Source: Lineus longissimus (Eukaryota; Nemertea; Pilidiophora; Heteronemertea; Lineidae). Taken from it: a DNA stretch of 64,000 bases. Positions 47,301 through 55,842 of the stretch are shown piece by piece. Position 1 is the stretch's first letter; each line of letters begins with the position of its first letter. A program made the translations under genes and the position numbers. The notes beneath the pieces are model-generated. The model was not told where the DNA came from and made no database searches. It worked only from the letters and a program-made list of their open reading frames with translations. The stretch covers positions 11,036,001 through 11,100,000 of the forward strand of contig NC_088312.1 of the NCBI RefSeq assembly GCF_910592395.1, read 5' to 3'.

Positions 47301-48268
47301 GAATCTTATCTGGTAATGGAATATAGCTTGATCCTGAAAGTGGTGTGTAATTGTCTGTATGTAATTCAATCTTGATGACTTCTAAAAATTTCCAACCTGA
47401 ACCTTCATTGACTAAGTATTCTAGTTCTTTTAACATATCTTCAATCATCTTAGCATAATCTAGCTCTTGACTCACATAAATAAGGTGTCTCGAACGAAGT
47501 TGAAATTCTTTCACGTCGTTCTTCCTTTTCATTAGTATAGTCAGGATAATATTAATTTTTAATCCCTCCCTATTTTCAGCTTTAATTTTATCTTGTATAA
47601 CTGATTTAATTTTATTGAGATAGTTTTTAATGTCAATATGAGGTAATCCTTCCATTTGAAAATGTTTAGCATAACCTCTGAAACCGGAGTCAACCATTTT
47701 GAACTCCCTTAACTCTGTAAATTTTTCAATGAGGTCTTGGATGACTTTCTTACTCATCGAATGTTTAACATTGATGTTAATCTCCTTTGCCTGTTTGAAA
47801 AGATCTGATTTCAACAGTCTTTTAATGGGTTCCTTGTTCAACAGTTCTTTCAGTTTCTCAATATTAAGATTCTGGAAATTTTTATGGCCAAGAGCCTTGA
47901 CTTTTTCTAAAAGAGGTTTTCTGATTGATATTTTTGGCTTCACAGGTCTTGGTTTGATGTCAATCAAATTTTCCTGTGATATTTTGTTTTCTAAAATTTT
48001 GTGAATCCAGTTGTTCTTTTTTAAATTTTCTAGGATTTATACCTAGTCTTTGAGATAGAACTCTTTTTTCAAGTTGTGACAAGTCAGACACTGGCTTGTC
48101 AATTTTCACTTCGATGTCGTTGAAACTGTTGGGGATCTGTTCAAGTCCCTCAAGTAACTTTTCTCTTGATAGAGATCCATAGTTTTTCATCTTGTTTCTG
48201 TAGGCTAAAATTTTGAGTTCGTCCGATGAAAGGTCCTGAACTAATTTCATAGTTGATGAGCGCTCCAT
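44309..48268 (-). pseudogene. polB: protein-primed family B DNA polymerase, broken into three frames
   Basis: Three consecutive open frames read as one roughly 1,330-residue polymerase: 48268-47960 (helical N-terminus), about 48019-46249 (N-terminal region and first exonuclease motif) and 46354-44309. Motifs in order: Exo I IIADFESSL, Exo II YFHNLSGYDAHLF, Exo III YLKTDVLLLAD, Pol motif A DLDANNLYG, motif B KLMNNSCFGKTMES, motif C YTDTDSL. All catalytic residues look intact. Frame changes occur near 48000-48030 and near 46340, both in A-rich tracts. The middle frame has no ATG at its start (first start-like codon TTG). These may be real mutations or sequencing/assembly indels. This enzyme would replicate the element from terminal-protein-primed ends. 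Leader TTTTTAATAATAA then ATG. Confidence 0.88.
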
Positions 48269-48282
48269 TTATTATTAAAAAG

Positions 48283-48314
48283 TTTTCTTTAAATATAGGT
48301 TTAGGGGATTCCCC
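48283..48314 (-). promoter_or_regulatory. polB upstream element with a perfect kappaB-like palindrome
   Basis: The shared element (CTAAACCTATATTTAAAGAA on the minus strand, 48283-48304) is joined to GGGGATTCCCC (48304-48314), which fits the Rel/NF-kappaB consensus GGGRNWYYCC on either strand. It is 36-46 bp before the polB ATG. Confidence 0.5.
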
Positions 48315-48344
48315 TTTTTTAAGTTTCGGTTTCAATAAATTATT

Positions 48345-48534
48345 TTATAATCATGTTTATGATTATAAGATGACTTATGGAGCGAGCATCAACTATGACA
48401 TTAGTTGATGTAAAAATTGAAAGTAAAATCAGATTTTTTTAGTGATATTTAAAATTCTACATAATCACCACTTGGTCTAAAATGTAGAACTTAAGGCTCA
48501 CCACGCCCATGATGATTTTCACAAATCATCATGG
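48345..48534. other. hairpin-rich spacer between polB and the HNH gene
   Basis: Three perfect hairpins: 48345-48368 (TTATAATCAT arms), 48387-48410 (CATCAACTA arms) and 48507-48534 (CCATGATGATTT arms). The plus-strand stretch 48377-48410 is an inverted near-copy of the polB start region (ATGGAGCG.GCATCAACTATG). It opens a 21-codon frame that is probably a relic. The last hairpin follows the HNH gene (3' side). Confidence 0.6.
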
Positions 48535-48592
48535 ATGAGGTCATCATTTATATTAGGAAAAGTTTTTTAAAATTCTTCTAAAAATTCTGCTG

Positions 48593-49099
48593 CTAAGGAT
48601 ACATTTTGATAGTATAATTCGTAGTCAATTTTCTTCCCTTTGTCCTGTTTTCCTCCTTCGTAATAGGACGTAAATTTCTCCAGTTCCAACACAGTGTAAG
48701 TTCTTCTTCAACAGTATGGTCAAAATGTGATTGTGGAAGAATATGATCTATATGCCAATATTCACCATGATTTTTCCATGTCATATTTTCATCAAATTGA
48801 TATTCAATCCATTTGTACAGTCCATCTAGAGAGCAGTCAAGATATTTTTCAAGATAAGATTTCTGTTGTTTATTTTTAATACAACCGGCCAAACTACTTT
48901 TTAAATTTTGTGATATTCTAAATGATGGATTATTTTCTCTTTTTTGTTTATTGTAATTAATCAAATATTTGTTTTGATATCTATTGTAACAAGATCTACA
49001 TCTATAACTTCTTCCAAATTTACACTTTTTGACTCTATCAAAATCATTCAATAATTTCTCTTGAAAACATTTTGTACATTCTCTAACAAGTGACTCCAT
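48593..49099 (-). CDS. HNH endonuclease with N-terminal zinc ribbon
   Basis: 168 aa. Residues 8-40 have CTKC...CRSC (two CxxC pairs: a zinc ribbon), then a basic linker. The HNH core is WHIDHILPQSHF (about 116-127), followed by CWNWRNLRPITKEENRTKG, i.e. H-x-D-H...N...N as in HNH homing/mobile nucleases. HNH proteins of this layout are common in large DNA viruses and phages. It is an accessory gene for a Polinton and may have been acquired. Leader CCTTGTAAATAA then ATG, close to that of the left-end gene at 34168. Confidence 0.8.
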   Translation of the reverse strand: MESLVRECTKCFQEKLLNDFDRVKKCKFGRSYRCRSCYNRYQNKYLINYNKQKRENNPSFRISQNLKSSLAGCIKNKQQKSYLEKYLDCSLDGLYKWIEYQFDENMTWKNHGEYWHIDHILPQSHFDHTVEEELTLCWNWRNLRPITKEENRTKGRKLTTNYTIKMYP

Positions 49100-49138
49100 T
49101 TATTTACAAGGAAATAATTTGTATTAAGTAGACATTGT

Positions 49139-49405
49139 TTAAAAAATCCAATGTTGAGAAATATCATCATCTTTTTTAAAAATGAAAACATCATCGTGTA
49201 GAATAGGACTTATATCACCTAGGTCTATAAGTTTATCCTTGATTCGTTTTGGACATCTTACAATATATAACGTTTTTTTATCATCTCTAGGGTATATCCA
49301 TAGTAAAAAATCATATTTATCTGTGATTGATAAATGGTCCAATCTATCAATTTTAAACCAGGTATTATCAGGAATATTTTTCCACTTAGCATATACTTCT
49401 TTCAT
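49139..49405 (-). CDS. small protein related to the subterminal OB-fold-like family (88 aa)
   Basis: The opening KWKNIPDNTWFKIDRLDHL matches the 'KFKDLPVNTWYKIKSF' start of the neighbouring 97-aa protein, so it is a diverged paralogue. The rest (DFLLWIYPRDDKKTLYIV, then CPKRIKDKLIDL) is strand-rich. A nucleic-acid-binding role is inferred from the paralogue only. Leader TTGTAAATAAA then ATG; the shared CTAAACC element lies 16-38 bp upstream. Confidence 0.6.
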   Translation of the reverse strand: MKEVYAKWKNIPDNTWFKIDRLDHLSITDKYDFLLWIYPRDDKKTLYIVRCPKRIKDKLIDLGDISPILHDDVFIFKKDDDISQHWIF

Positions 49406-49416
49406 TTTATTTACAA

Positions 49417-49442
49417 TTTATTTTCTTTAAATATAGGTTTAG
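49417..49442 (-). promoter_or_regulatory. shared upstream element, copy 3
   Basis: CTAAACCTATATTTAAAGAA on the minus strand before the 88-aa gene. It overlaps the stop codon of the 97-aa gene (GACTAAACC), as copy 1 overlaps the end of the left paralogue. Confidence 0.5.
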
Positions 49443-49732
49443 TCCAAAAGATTAAATCCATAGAATTTTTTACCTTGTTTGGTCTCTTTTACTCCTGTGA
49501 ATCTGATGTAATTGTGGTTCAGATTTAATTTTTGTTTGATGATTGATGTCGCCCATACGGTCACTTCTTTCGATTCTGCGTCCACTAGTTCAAGGATGGT
49601 TGATTCTCCTACTTTTGTTGTTATTGTTCGAAATGATTTAATTTTATACCATGTGTTCACGGGAAGATCTTTAAATTTTGTATATTCTGTCACTCTTGAA
49701 TCAAGTTCTGAATTTGATGGAAAGGTGTTCAT
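49439..49732 (-). CDS. right-end subterminal OB-fold-like protein (97 aa)
   Basis: Intact version of the gene broken at 34168-34459. Core pattern: TWYKIKSFRTITTKVGESTI, LELVDAESKEVTVWATSIIK, then YIRFTGVKETKQGKKFYGF. Small proteins with 'l.vnt.Y.I......T..G...ile......v.vw....' are widespread in Maverick-like elements and look like OB-fold ssDNA-binding proteins. Function is inferred. It is the first gene inside the right terminal repeat; leader CTATATATAA then ATG. Confidence 0.68.
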   Translation of the reverse strand: MNTFPSNSELDSRVTEYTKFKDLPVNTWYKIKSFRTITTKVGESTILELVDAESKEVTVWATSIIKQKLNLNHNYIRFTGVKETKQGKKFYGFNLLD

Positions 49733-49794
49733 TTATATATAGAAAAGTTTTTCACTTTTTTTAAATTTGAGAATTATGAACATTATGAAAATTA

Positions 49795-49954
49795 TGAAAT
49801 TTTGGACGATTTGGACGATTTAGTGACTTGACTGAAGTTTGACTAGGAATTAATTTAGACTGAGAAATGACTGGAATTAATTTATACTAGGATTTGACTT
49901 GGATAATTTGACTGGGATTTGACTCTGAGTTAGAACTGTCATTTATACACTACT
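49795..49954. repeat. Polinton right terminal inverted repeat
   Basis: Inverse of 33790-33955: ends GACTGGGATTTGACTCTGAG, then TTAGAAC...TACACTACT. It carries insertions relative to the left arm (AATTAATTT-containing segments near 49850 and 49875). Confidence 0.85.
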
Positions 49955-49964
49955 GTAGCCAAAT

Positions 49965-51201
49965 AAAAAAGTTTTATGAGGTAAAATCAAAAACCATGTG
50001 CAAGTACATGTAATACTGTATGGTGGGTTAGCTGGTCCCATGTTCATCAGACTGGTGCAAAAATCACAATTCTTAAAGTTTTCAGATTTGGGCCCAAGGT
50101 GGCCAAGTTGAGAATCAGATTGGACTGGAATGTGTTATCAGAGGTTATCTGACCTATACGGCCATGTATACCCAGTTTCAGGTTCATAGCTTCAGTCGTT
50201 TTAAAAGAAACGTGCCAAAGTGACACTCTAACAGCCAATTTTTGCCGTTTGACCTCTGTGACCTTGAAAAGTAGGTCAAATTAAAAACCCGTACGATATA
50301 TGATGTATCCTTGCTATGAGTACCTACGACAAAAGTTTTATCGAAAACAAGTCATAAGCAAGATATCACACTTTTAAGACATCCACATTCGGCCCCCTGG
50401 TGGCCAAGTTGAGAATCAGGTCGGACCGAAATTCAGCACCAGAGGTTATCTGATATAGGTGGTTATATGTACCAAGTTTCAAGTTCATAGCTTTGGCGGT
50501 TAAGAAACGTGCCATAGTTAGACTCAAACGGCAAATTTACGCAATTTGACCTCTGCGACCTTGAAAATTAGGTCAAATTGAAAACCTACCTGATATATGA
50601 TGTATCTTTGCTATGAGTACATACCACAAAAGTTTTATGGAAAACAAGTCATTAATAAGCGAGATATCACACTTTTTAGATATCTACATTCGGCCCCCTG
50701 GTGGCCAAGTTGAGAATCAGATCGGACCGAAATTCAGCACCAGAGGTTATGTGATATAGGGGGTTATATGTACCAAGTTTCAAGTTCATAGCTATAGTGG
50801 TTAAGAAACGTGCCATAGTTTACACTCTAATGGCCAATTTACGCCATATGACCTCTGTGACCTTGAAAAGAAGGTCAAATTAAAAACCCGTATGATATGT
50901 GATGTATCCTTGCTATGAGTACTTACAACAAAAGTTTTATCAAAAACAAGTCACTAATAAACGAGATATCACACTTTTTAGATATCCACATTTGGCCCCC
51001 TGGTGGCCAAACTGAGAATCAGATCGGACTGAAAATCAGTGTCAGGGGTCAGCGGACCTAGGGCATTCTGTGTACAAAGTTTCAAGTTCATAGCCCTAGC
51101 AGTTAAGAAACAAGCCACTGTTAGGATACGCCGACGCCGACGCCGCCGACGACGACGACGGACACAGCGGTATTATATAGACTCCCCTAACGGTGAGCCA
51201 A
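49965..51201. repeat. 'GCTCACC'-family array flanking the Polinton
   Basis: Starts inside a repeat like 26826-27100 (AGTTTTATGAGGTAAAATCA, GTATGGTGGGTTAGCTGGTC). It continues with tandem subunits of 297-302 bp marked by GACCTCTGYGACCTTGAAAA at 50251, 50548 and 50850. A GCC/GAC microsatellite (51128-51165) and tail ACTCCCCTAACGGTGAGCCA follow. From 51202 to 51869 I see nothing recognisable. Confidence 0.65.
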
Positions 51202-51869
51202 TAAAAAGTTCACCACTTAAAATTTTAGCAACTCTCTTTCTCCTTCATAACTTGTGCAGCGGTCAATGAGATGTCTGTACCCCCGGGGGTCAGACACTAT
51301 TCACCCCTTGGAAAGAAGTGAGGGTCAGAATTTGACACTTACATGTACTCACTAATTGCCCAGCATCATTTCATCAGATTCTCACTTTTCACCAAATCAA
51401 TTGAGACCAAAGTTCACTATTTTTTCACCATGCCCGAAGGGAGAGCAGACATTAAGTTTGTATATATGTAGGTATTTAAGTTTACATATTTTGTGAAAGA
51501 CTCATGCCAACACTCAGCACTAACGACCGAGCTTATGTTTCAGTAACGTGAGGATGGGAAGAAGGATACGACTGACTGGATTTCCGAGGATGCCCACACT
51601 GGAGTCCCGATGTTAATAGAATATAATCCCCTTTTTGATGCCCGATCAGCCACCTAATCAGTTTTTTTGCGTTATCAAATGCTTCAGTCCTGATATGTCA
51701 TGCCCCTTGGGCAACTGGTGTTTCTACCGACGTGTCATGCTCGGCCCCAGGGCAACTGATATTGCGAAGCATTGTTTGCTTATGAAATGTCATGCCCTAG
51801 CAGCTGGCTGGGAATATCATGGCGTAAAATGACATAAGCTGTTGTCAAGTTATTTAATAACTCAGCTCA

Positions 51870-52516
51870 GTTGGCCAGTCTAGAATTGCATTTCAAGGAA
51901 TTCACTAGTTTGGGGGCAAAAGTCATGTACCACATAAATCTGTGCCTTTTATAGGTACAAAAAATGTCATTCAAAGCTTTGTGCATTGTATTGTTTTAGA
52001 ATAATTAGCAAAGCTTTTGTTTGAACTTTGGGACACCTGAACTCAAATTAGGCATGCTCGAGACATTCAAAAGTGGGTGCTTCAGAAAATCAAAAGAATG
52101 AGGAAGGTCCTCCGAAGCATGGATTTACCCATTTTGCCACCCAAGTCTCAGAAATTAGACTTTTGTACAAACAAAATGGCGGCCATGTGTTGAAATCAAA
52201 TTCCAAGATGGCGGCCTTGTGCGAAATTTCAGAATTTCTCCAGTTGTGTGCCAAAGGAAGCCAATTAAGGACTGGGAGGACCTTCATACTGCTCTTGTTT
52301 ACCAAAATACTCCATTTCTGGATGTGTCAATCATGTCTAACTTGAGTCCTGGTGTTCCAAAGTTCAAACAAAAGCTTTATTACTCTAAAACAATACAATG
52401 CACAAAGTTTTGAATACCGGTACTATTTTTCGTACCTTTAAAAGGCATAGATCCACATGGCACACAAATTTTGCCCATAACTCATGTATTCTTTGAAATG
52501 CAATTTTATGGCCAAC
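51870..52516. mobile_element. large fold-back element
   Basis: Left arm 51870-52060 (GTTGGCCA, GAATTGCATTTCAA, TGTGCATTGTATTGTTTTAG, AGCTTTTGTTTGAACTTTGG) is an inverted, roughly 85% similar copy of 52330-52516. The inner 270 bp are also loosely self-complementary (AAGGTCCTCC at 52104 versus GGAGGACCTT at 52276). A solo arm lies at 7560-7750. No transposase is inside; non-autonomous. Confidence 0.75.
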
Positions 52517-52560
52517 TCACCAGGTGTAACTTGGGTTTCCTCTTAAAAACCAAATTTCAA

Positions 52561-53382
52561 CAAGAGGCCCAAGGGCCTGGCGCTCAGCTGAGATATATGA
52601 ACATCCGATAGATCTCTTTCACCCTCAGTTTTGGTTGACTATATATCAGGCAAACATTATACCAAAGTAAGAAGACTTTTAAATGGTGAAGAAAATGCCA
52701 CTTATTAGTCAAATCAAAGAGCCTGAGCCAGGCAGACCTTTGAAAAGTTGGTCAAATCGAAAACCTAGGTGATATTTACTGTTCACCAAAATTTAAGTCA
52801 CTCTGGATACAGGAAAGGCTTGAAAATGACAAAAAGATATTTCCAAGATGGCCGCCCACCATATTATATAAAAAGTAAAGAAAAGGTAGCATACAAGTGA
52901 AAAAAGTAAAAATTTAAAAAAAATAAAAAATTTGACCCGAAGTGGGGTTGGAACCCACAACCTTCGGATTCATACAAGAGCGGGAAATTCAAATCAAGCT
53001 CAAACTAGGTCAACACAGATTTTTGCTCAGTAACGCCAACTGGTAGTATCAATCAACACTACTCCAGTAGTTTCAAGACCTCATGCATGCAGACCTCTTC
53101 AACTTTACTTCAAGCTTCTATCTGCTGGAATAAAGCGGCAAAAAATTGTTTTGTAATTTACGCACTTGGCCACCTGGGGAGCTGATTTTGAATCGAATCG
53201 CGCAGTTGTTTTTCGAAACCAAAATTTTATGCGGTGTTTATATACTAGACCATATTTGAAGTGCCTGGGTTGTACGGTTACAAAATGCCCAATATGGCTG
53301 GATGGAAGGATGGGTAGTAGGACGGACACCAATCGAATAGCTATTTGACTAGCTCCGCTGACTTTGTCAGCTGAGCTAAAAA
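52561..53382. repeat. 'GCTCAGCTG' family repeat, typical 0.82-kb copy
   Basis: Head CAAGAGGCCCAAGGGCCTGG then CGCTCAGCTGA. A tRNA-like T-arm segment (52934-52990), the GGTTACAAAATGCCCAATAT block, a GGATGGAAGGATGGG microsatellite and tail AGCTCCGCTGACTTTGTCAG then CTGAGCTAAAAA follow. From 53383 to 54114 there is a G-run (53570) and ACAAGGTG repeats around 53900-53985, but no gene. Confidence 0.7.
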
Positions 53383-54114
53383 TCTATAAATGTGTTCTCT
53401 TTTTTCTTTAAAACCGATTTTTTTTCGGTAGAAAAAATAAGTTTTTAAATGCATGGTAATAAAAACCTTTCGAGCCCTTTCTGTGATTTGGCCCGCTATC
53501 AACGGGTCATGTCTACTGTTAATCTCATAATGTGACACTGTCCCCAAGATGACCACCATTTATTTGGAGGGGGGGGGGCAATAGAAAGGATTAGCACGAT
53601 TCCAAGTGAATCCCACTCCTACTGAAACTCCGAGAGTGAAGTGAATATGAGCAACCAACAAACAACAAAAATTTAGATGATTTGATGGATCTATTTTGTT
53701 CTTACCCATGAATATTGAATAATGTATTCCTATTTGTTAGAAATCGGCACGAATAGCTTCGATTTTTTTTCGGTTTATGCGCGTTCGATGTAAGACGTCA
53801 AAGCTTTCCTCGCATTATGACACTGTTTCGTCAGTGGCAAGCGTCCATCAATTGAATCCCTAGGTGGATAATATTCTCTCCCAGTTTCAATCATCGGTCA
53901 CAAGGTGTGTGTGCACAAGGATGGATGTGTCACCATGAGTAGTATCGGTACTCATCTTGTGCCAATCATCGGTCACAAGGTGCAGGGGAGATATCTGTCT
54001 TGCACAAATGTTGCATCGGAGGGGAGCCGGCGACTGGGGAATCCAAAGAAATTGTAGCCAACACATAGCCGATCAGTTGTATGGCGACAGATCTGGCGCA
54101 GCCCTCCTTGTTAA

Positions 54115-54735
54115 CAAGAGGCCCAAGGGCCTGGCGCTCAGCTGAAATATATGAACATGGAAAGTACCCGATAGATCTCTTTCAACCTCAGTTTTGTCAA
54201 TATATCAGGCAAACATACCAAAGTAAAAAGACTTTTAAATGGTGACAAATATGCCACTTATTAGTCAAATCTAAGTGCCTGAGCCAGGCTGACCTTGAAA
54301 AGTAGGTCAAATAGAAAGCCCATGTGATATCATGTAAAGGAGACTTATTGTACACCAACCATAAAATTCATGTCACTCTGGATACAGCAAAGGCTTTAAA
54401 ATAGAAAAAAAAAACCAAGATGGCCGCCCACCAAATTATTCAAAAAAGTAAAGAAAATGTATTTACAAGTGAAAAAAGTAAAAATTAAAAAAAAAAAAAT
54501 TGACCCGAAGTGGGATTGGAACCCACAACCTTCAGAGTCATACAAGAGCGAAAAATTCAAATCAAGCTTAAACTAGGTCAACACAGATTTTGGCTCAGTA
54601 ACGCCAACTGGTAGTATCAATCAAAACTACTCTTAGTAGTTTCAAGACCTACATGCATGCGGTCCTTTTCAACTTTATTTCAAGCTTCTATCTGCTTGAA
54701 TAAAGCGCCAAAAAATTGTTTTGTGATTTAGGCTT
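54115..54735. repeat. 'GCTCAGCTG' family repeat, 3'-truncated
   Basis: Head CAAGAGGCCCAAGGGCCTGG then CGCTCAGCTGA, and the tRNA-like segment at 54505-54560 (TGACCCGAAGTGGGATTGGA). It then joins GCCCCCTGGTGGCCAAACTG of the other family at about 54732, so the two families share body parts. Confidence 0.6.
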
Positions 54736-55035
54736 TTTGCCCCCTGGTGGCCAAACTGTTAATCCTGCCGGACCAATCAATGTTATGAAGATGCATTTGA
54801 TTCGTTTGCAGTGGTTACATCATATAAAACAACAAGATACATGCACATATTTAGTATACAGTATTTTCTCATGATAATCCACACTTACAATATAATCTTA
54901 CAATAGTTTAAATATAAACTTAAAGTACTACAACTGTATTTCCTCACAAAAGAAAGCAATACATTCACCATCAGGACACCTGGTACAAAGAAATAAGTGG
55001 ACTGAGATCACTAGCTAGTTTGCACACATACATAC

Positions 55036-55243
55036 TTAGTAAATTAGAAGTAGATACCATAGATATCAAGTGCTCTTCTTTGTCAATAAGCACAATTTCA
55101 ACAATTGAGTAATCAGTGGTTCTTGAAATGACAACCCGCTGATACAGCAAAGACCATGACACATTGGCGATGACGTTGTCTTGATTGGACCCCAGTAAAT
55201 GTTCAACCATCAAAAACAATGTTAGTGAGTCATCACAACATGT
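55036..55243 (-). CDS. probable internal exon of an unidentified host gene
   Basis: An open stretch bounded by a CACTAG acceptor and a gtatgt donor on the minus strand encodes about 69 residues with clear protein character (LTLFLMVEHLLGSNQDNVIA, then NVSWSLLYQRVVISRTTDYS and IVEIVLIDKEEHLI). Incoming phase 0 is compatible with the exon at 63074-63133, which would put the Gypsy element in an intron. The acceptor tract is poor. Family not recognised; an alpha-helical repeat protein is possible. Confidence 0.4.
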
Positions 55244-55811
55244 CTAGTGCATGTTTAAAGTCAAACTGTGAGGCAAGTTTTCAATTTTGGCAATTAAATG
55301 GTGTAATGACCATTGGGAAGGTTCGACATTTCACTGTGTCATGGCAATTGGGAAGGTTCGACATTTTTATCACAAAGAGCAGCATGCCTTTGTTGATCGC
55401 TGACAAAACAGCTGTATTATTTACTTAAATGGCATATAATTTGACATGATAAATACATGAACTCTAAACCTGCGCAAAAACTGCTGAGATTAAGTGACTT
55501 TTGAAGAAAAAAAATACTTTTGCTTTATTAGATTAAGTCCAACCTGAAGATCTCAAACCAATATATAACTAAAGTTAAAAACTACACAATACAAATAAAA
55601 AAGATACAGAAATAACAAAAAAGGAGTGACCATTTGGCTGAACACACAAGTAAGTTATATTTCTATTCAATAAGGCACACTTTTTCTAAAACTAAAGAGA
55701 TTGGGAAAAATAGATTAATGTGTTACTGACATGAAGTCTTATACAATTCTAGTTCATGCTCTCTGTTCATATAATATTTGGAACTAATCCTTATTCAGCC
55801 AAACAACAACA

Positions 55812-55842
55812 ACAAGAGGCCCAAGGGCCTGGCGCTCAGCTG
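55812..55842. repeat. 'GCTCAGCTG' repeat head on an unrelated body
   Basis: CAAGAGGCCCAAGGGCCTGG then CGCTCAGCTGA, but followed by sequence unlike the other copies (TTAATATCATTAATATC). From 55843 to 57361 no gene is supported. A short minus-strand frame near 57140-57236 begins ATGGCGGCATG in good context but cannot be linked to other exons. Confidence 0.5.

Larger units (their letters stand above)
33790..49954. mobile_element. Polinton/Maverick DNA transposon, nearly complete, 16.2 kb
   Basis: Terminal inverted repeats start AGTAGTGTA at 33790 and end TACACTACT at 49954, consistent with the AG...CT ends of Polintons. The hallmark set is present: PolB (44309-48268), retroviral-type integrase (41979-42986), packaging ATPase (39546-40163), major capsid (40282-41496) and minor capsid (35299-35988), plus membrane/coiled-coil proteins and an HNH protein. 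Most genes are on the minus strand; three ORFs are on the plus strand (34168, 34493, 41587). Base composition is AT-rich with very tight gene packing, unlike the host. The 6-bp flanks (CGTATA and GTAGCC) do not match, so no target duplication is seen. It can move as a transposon and may form particles. Confidence 0.95.
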
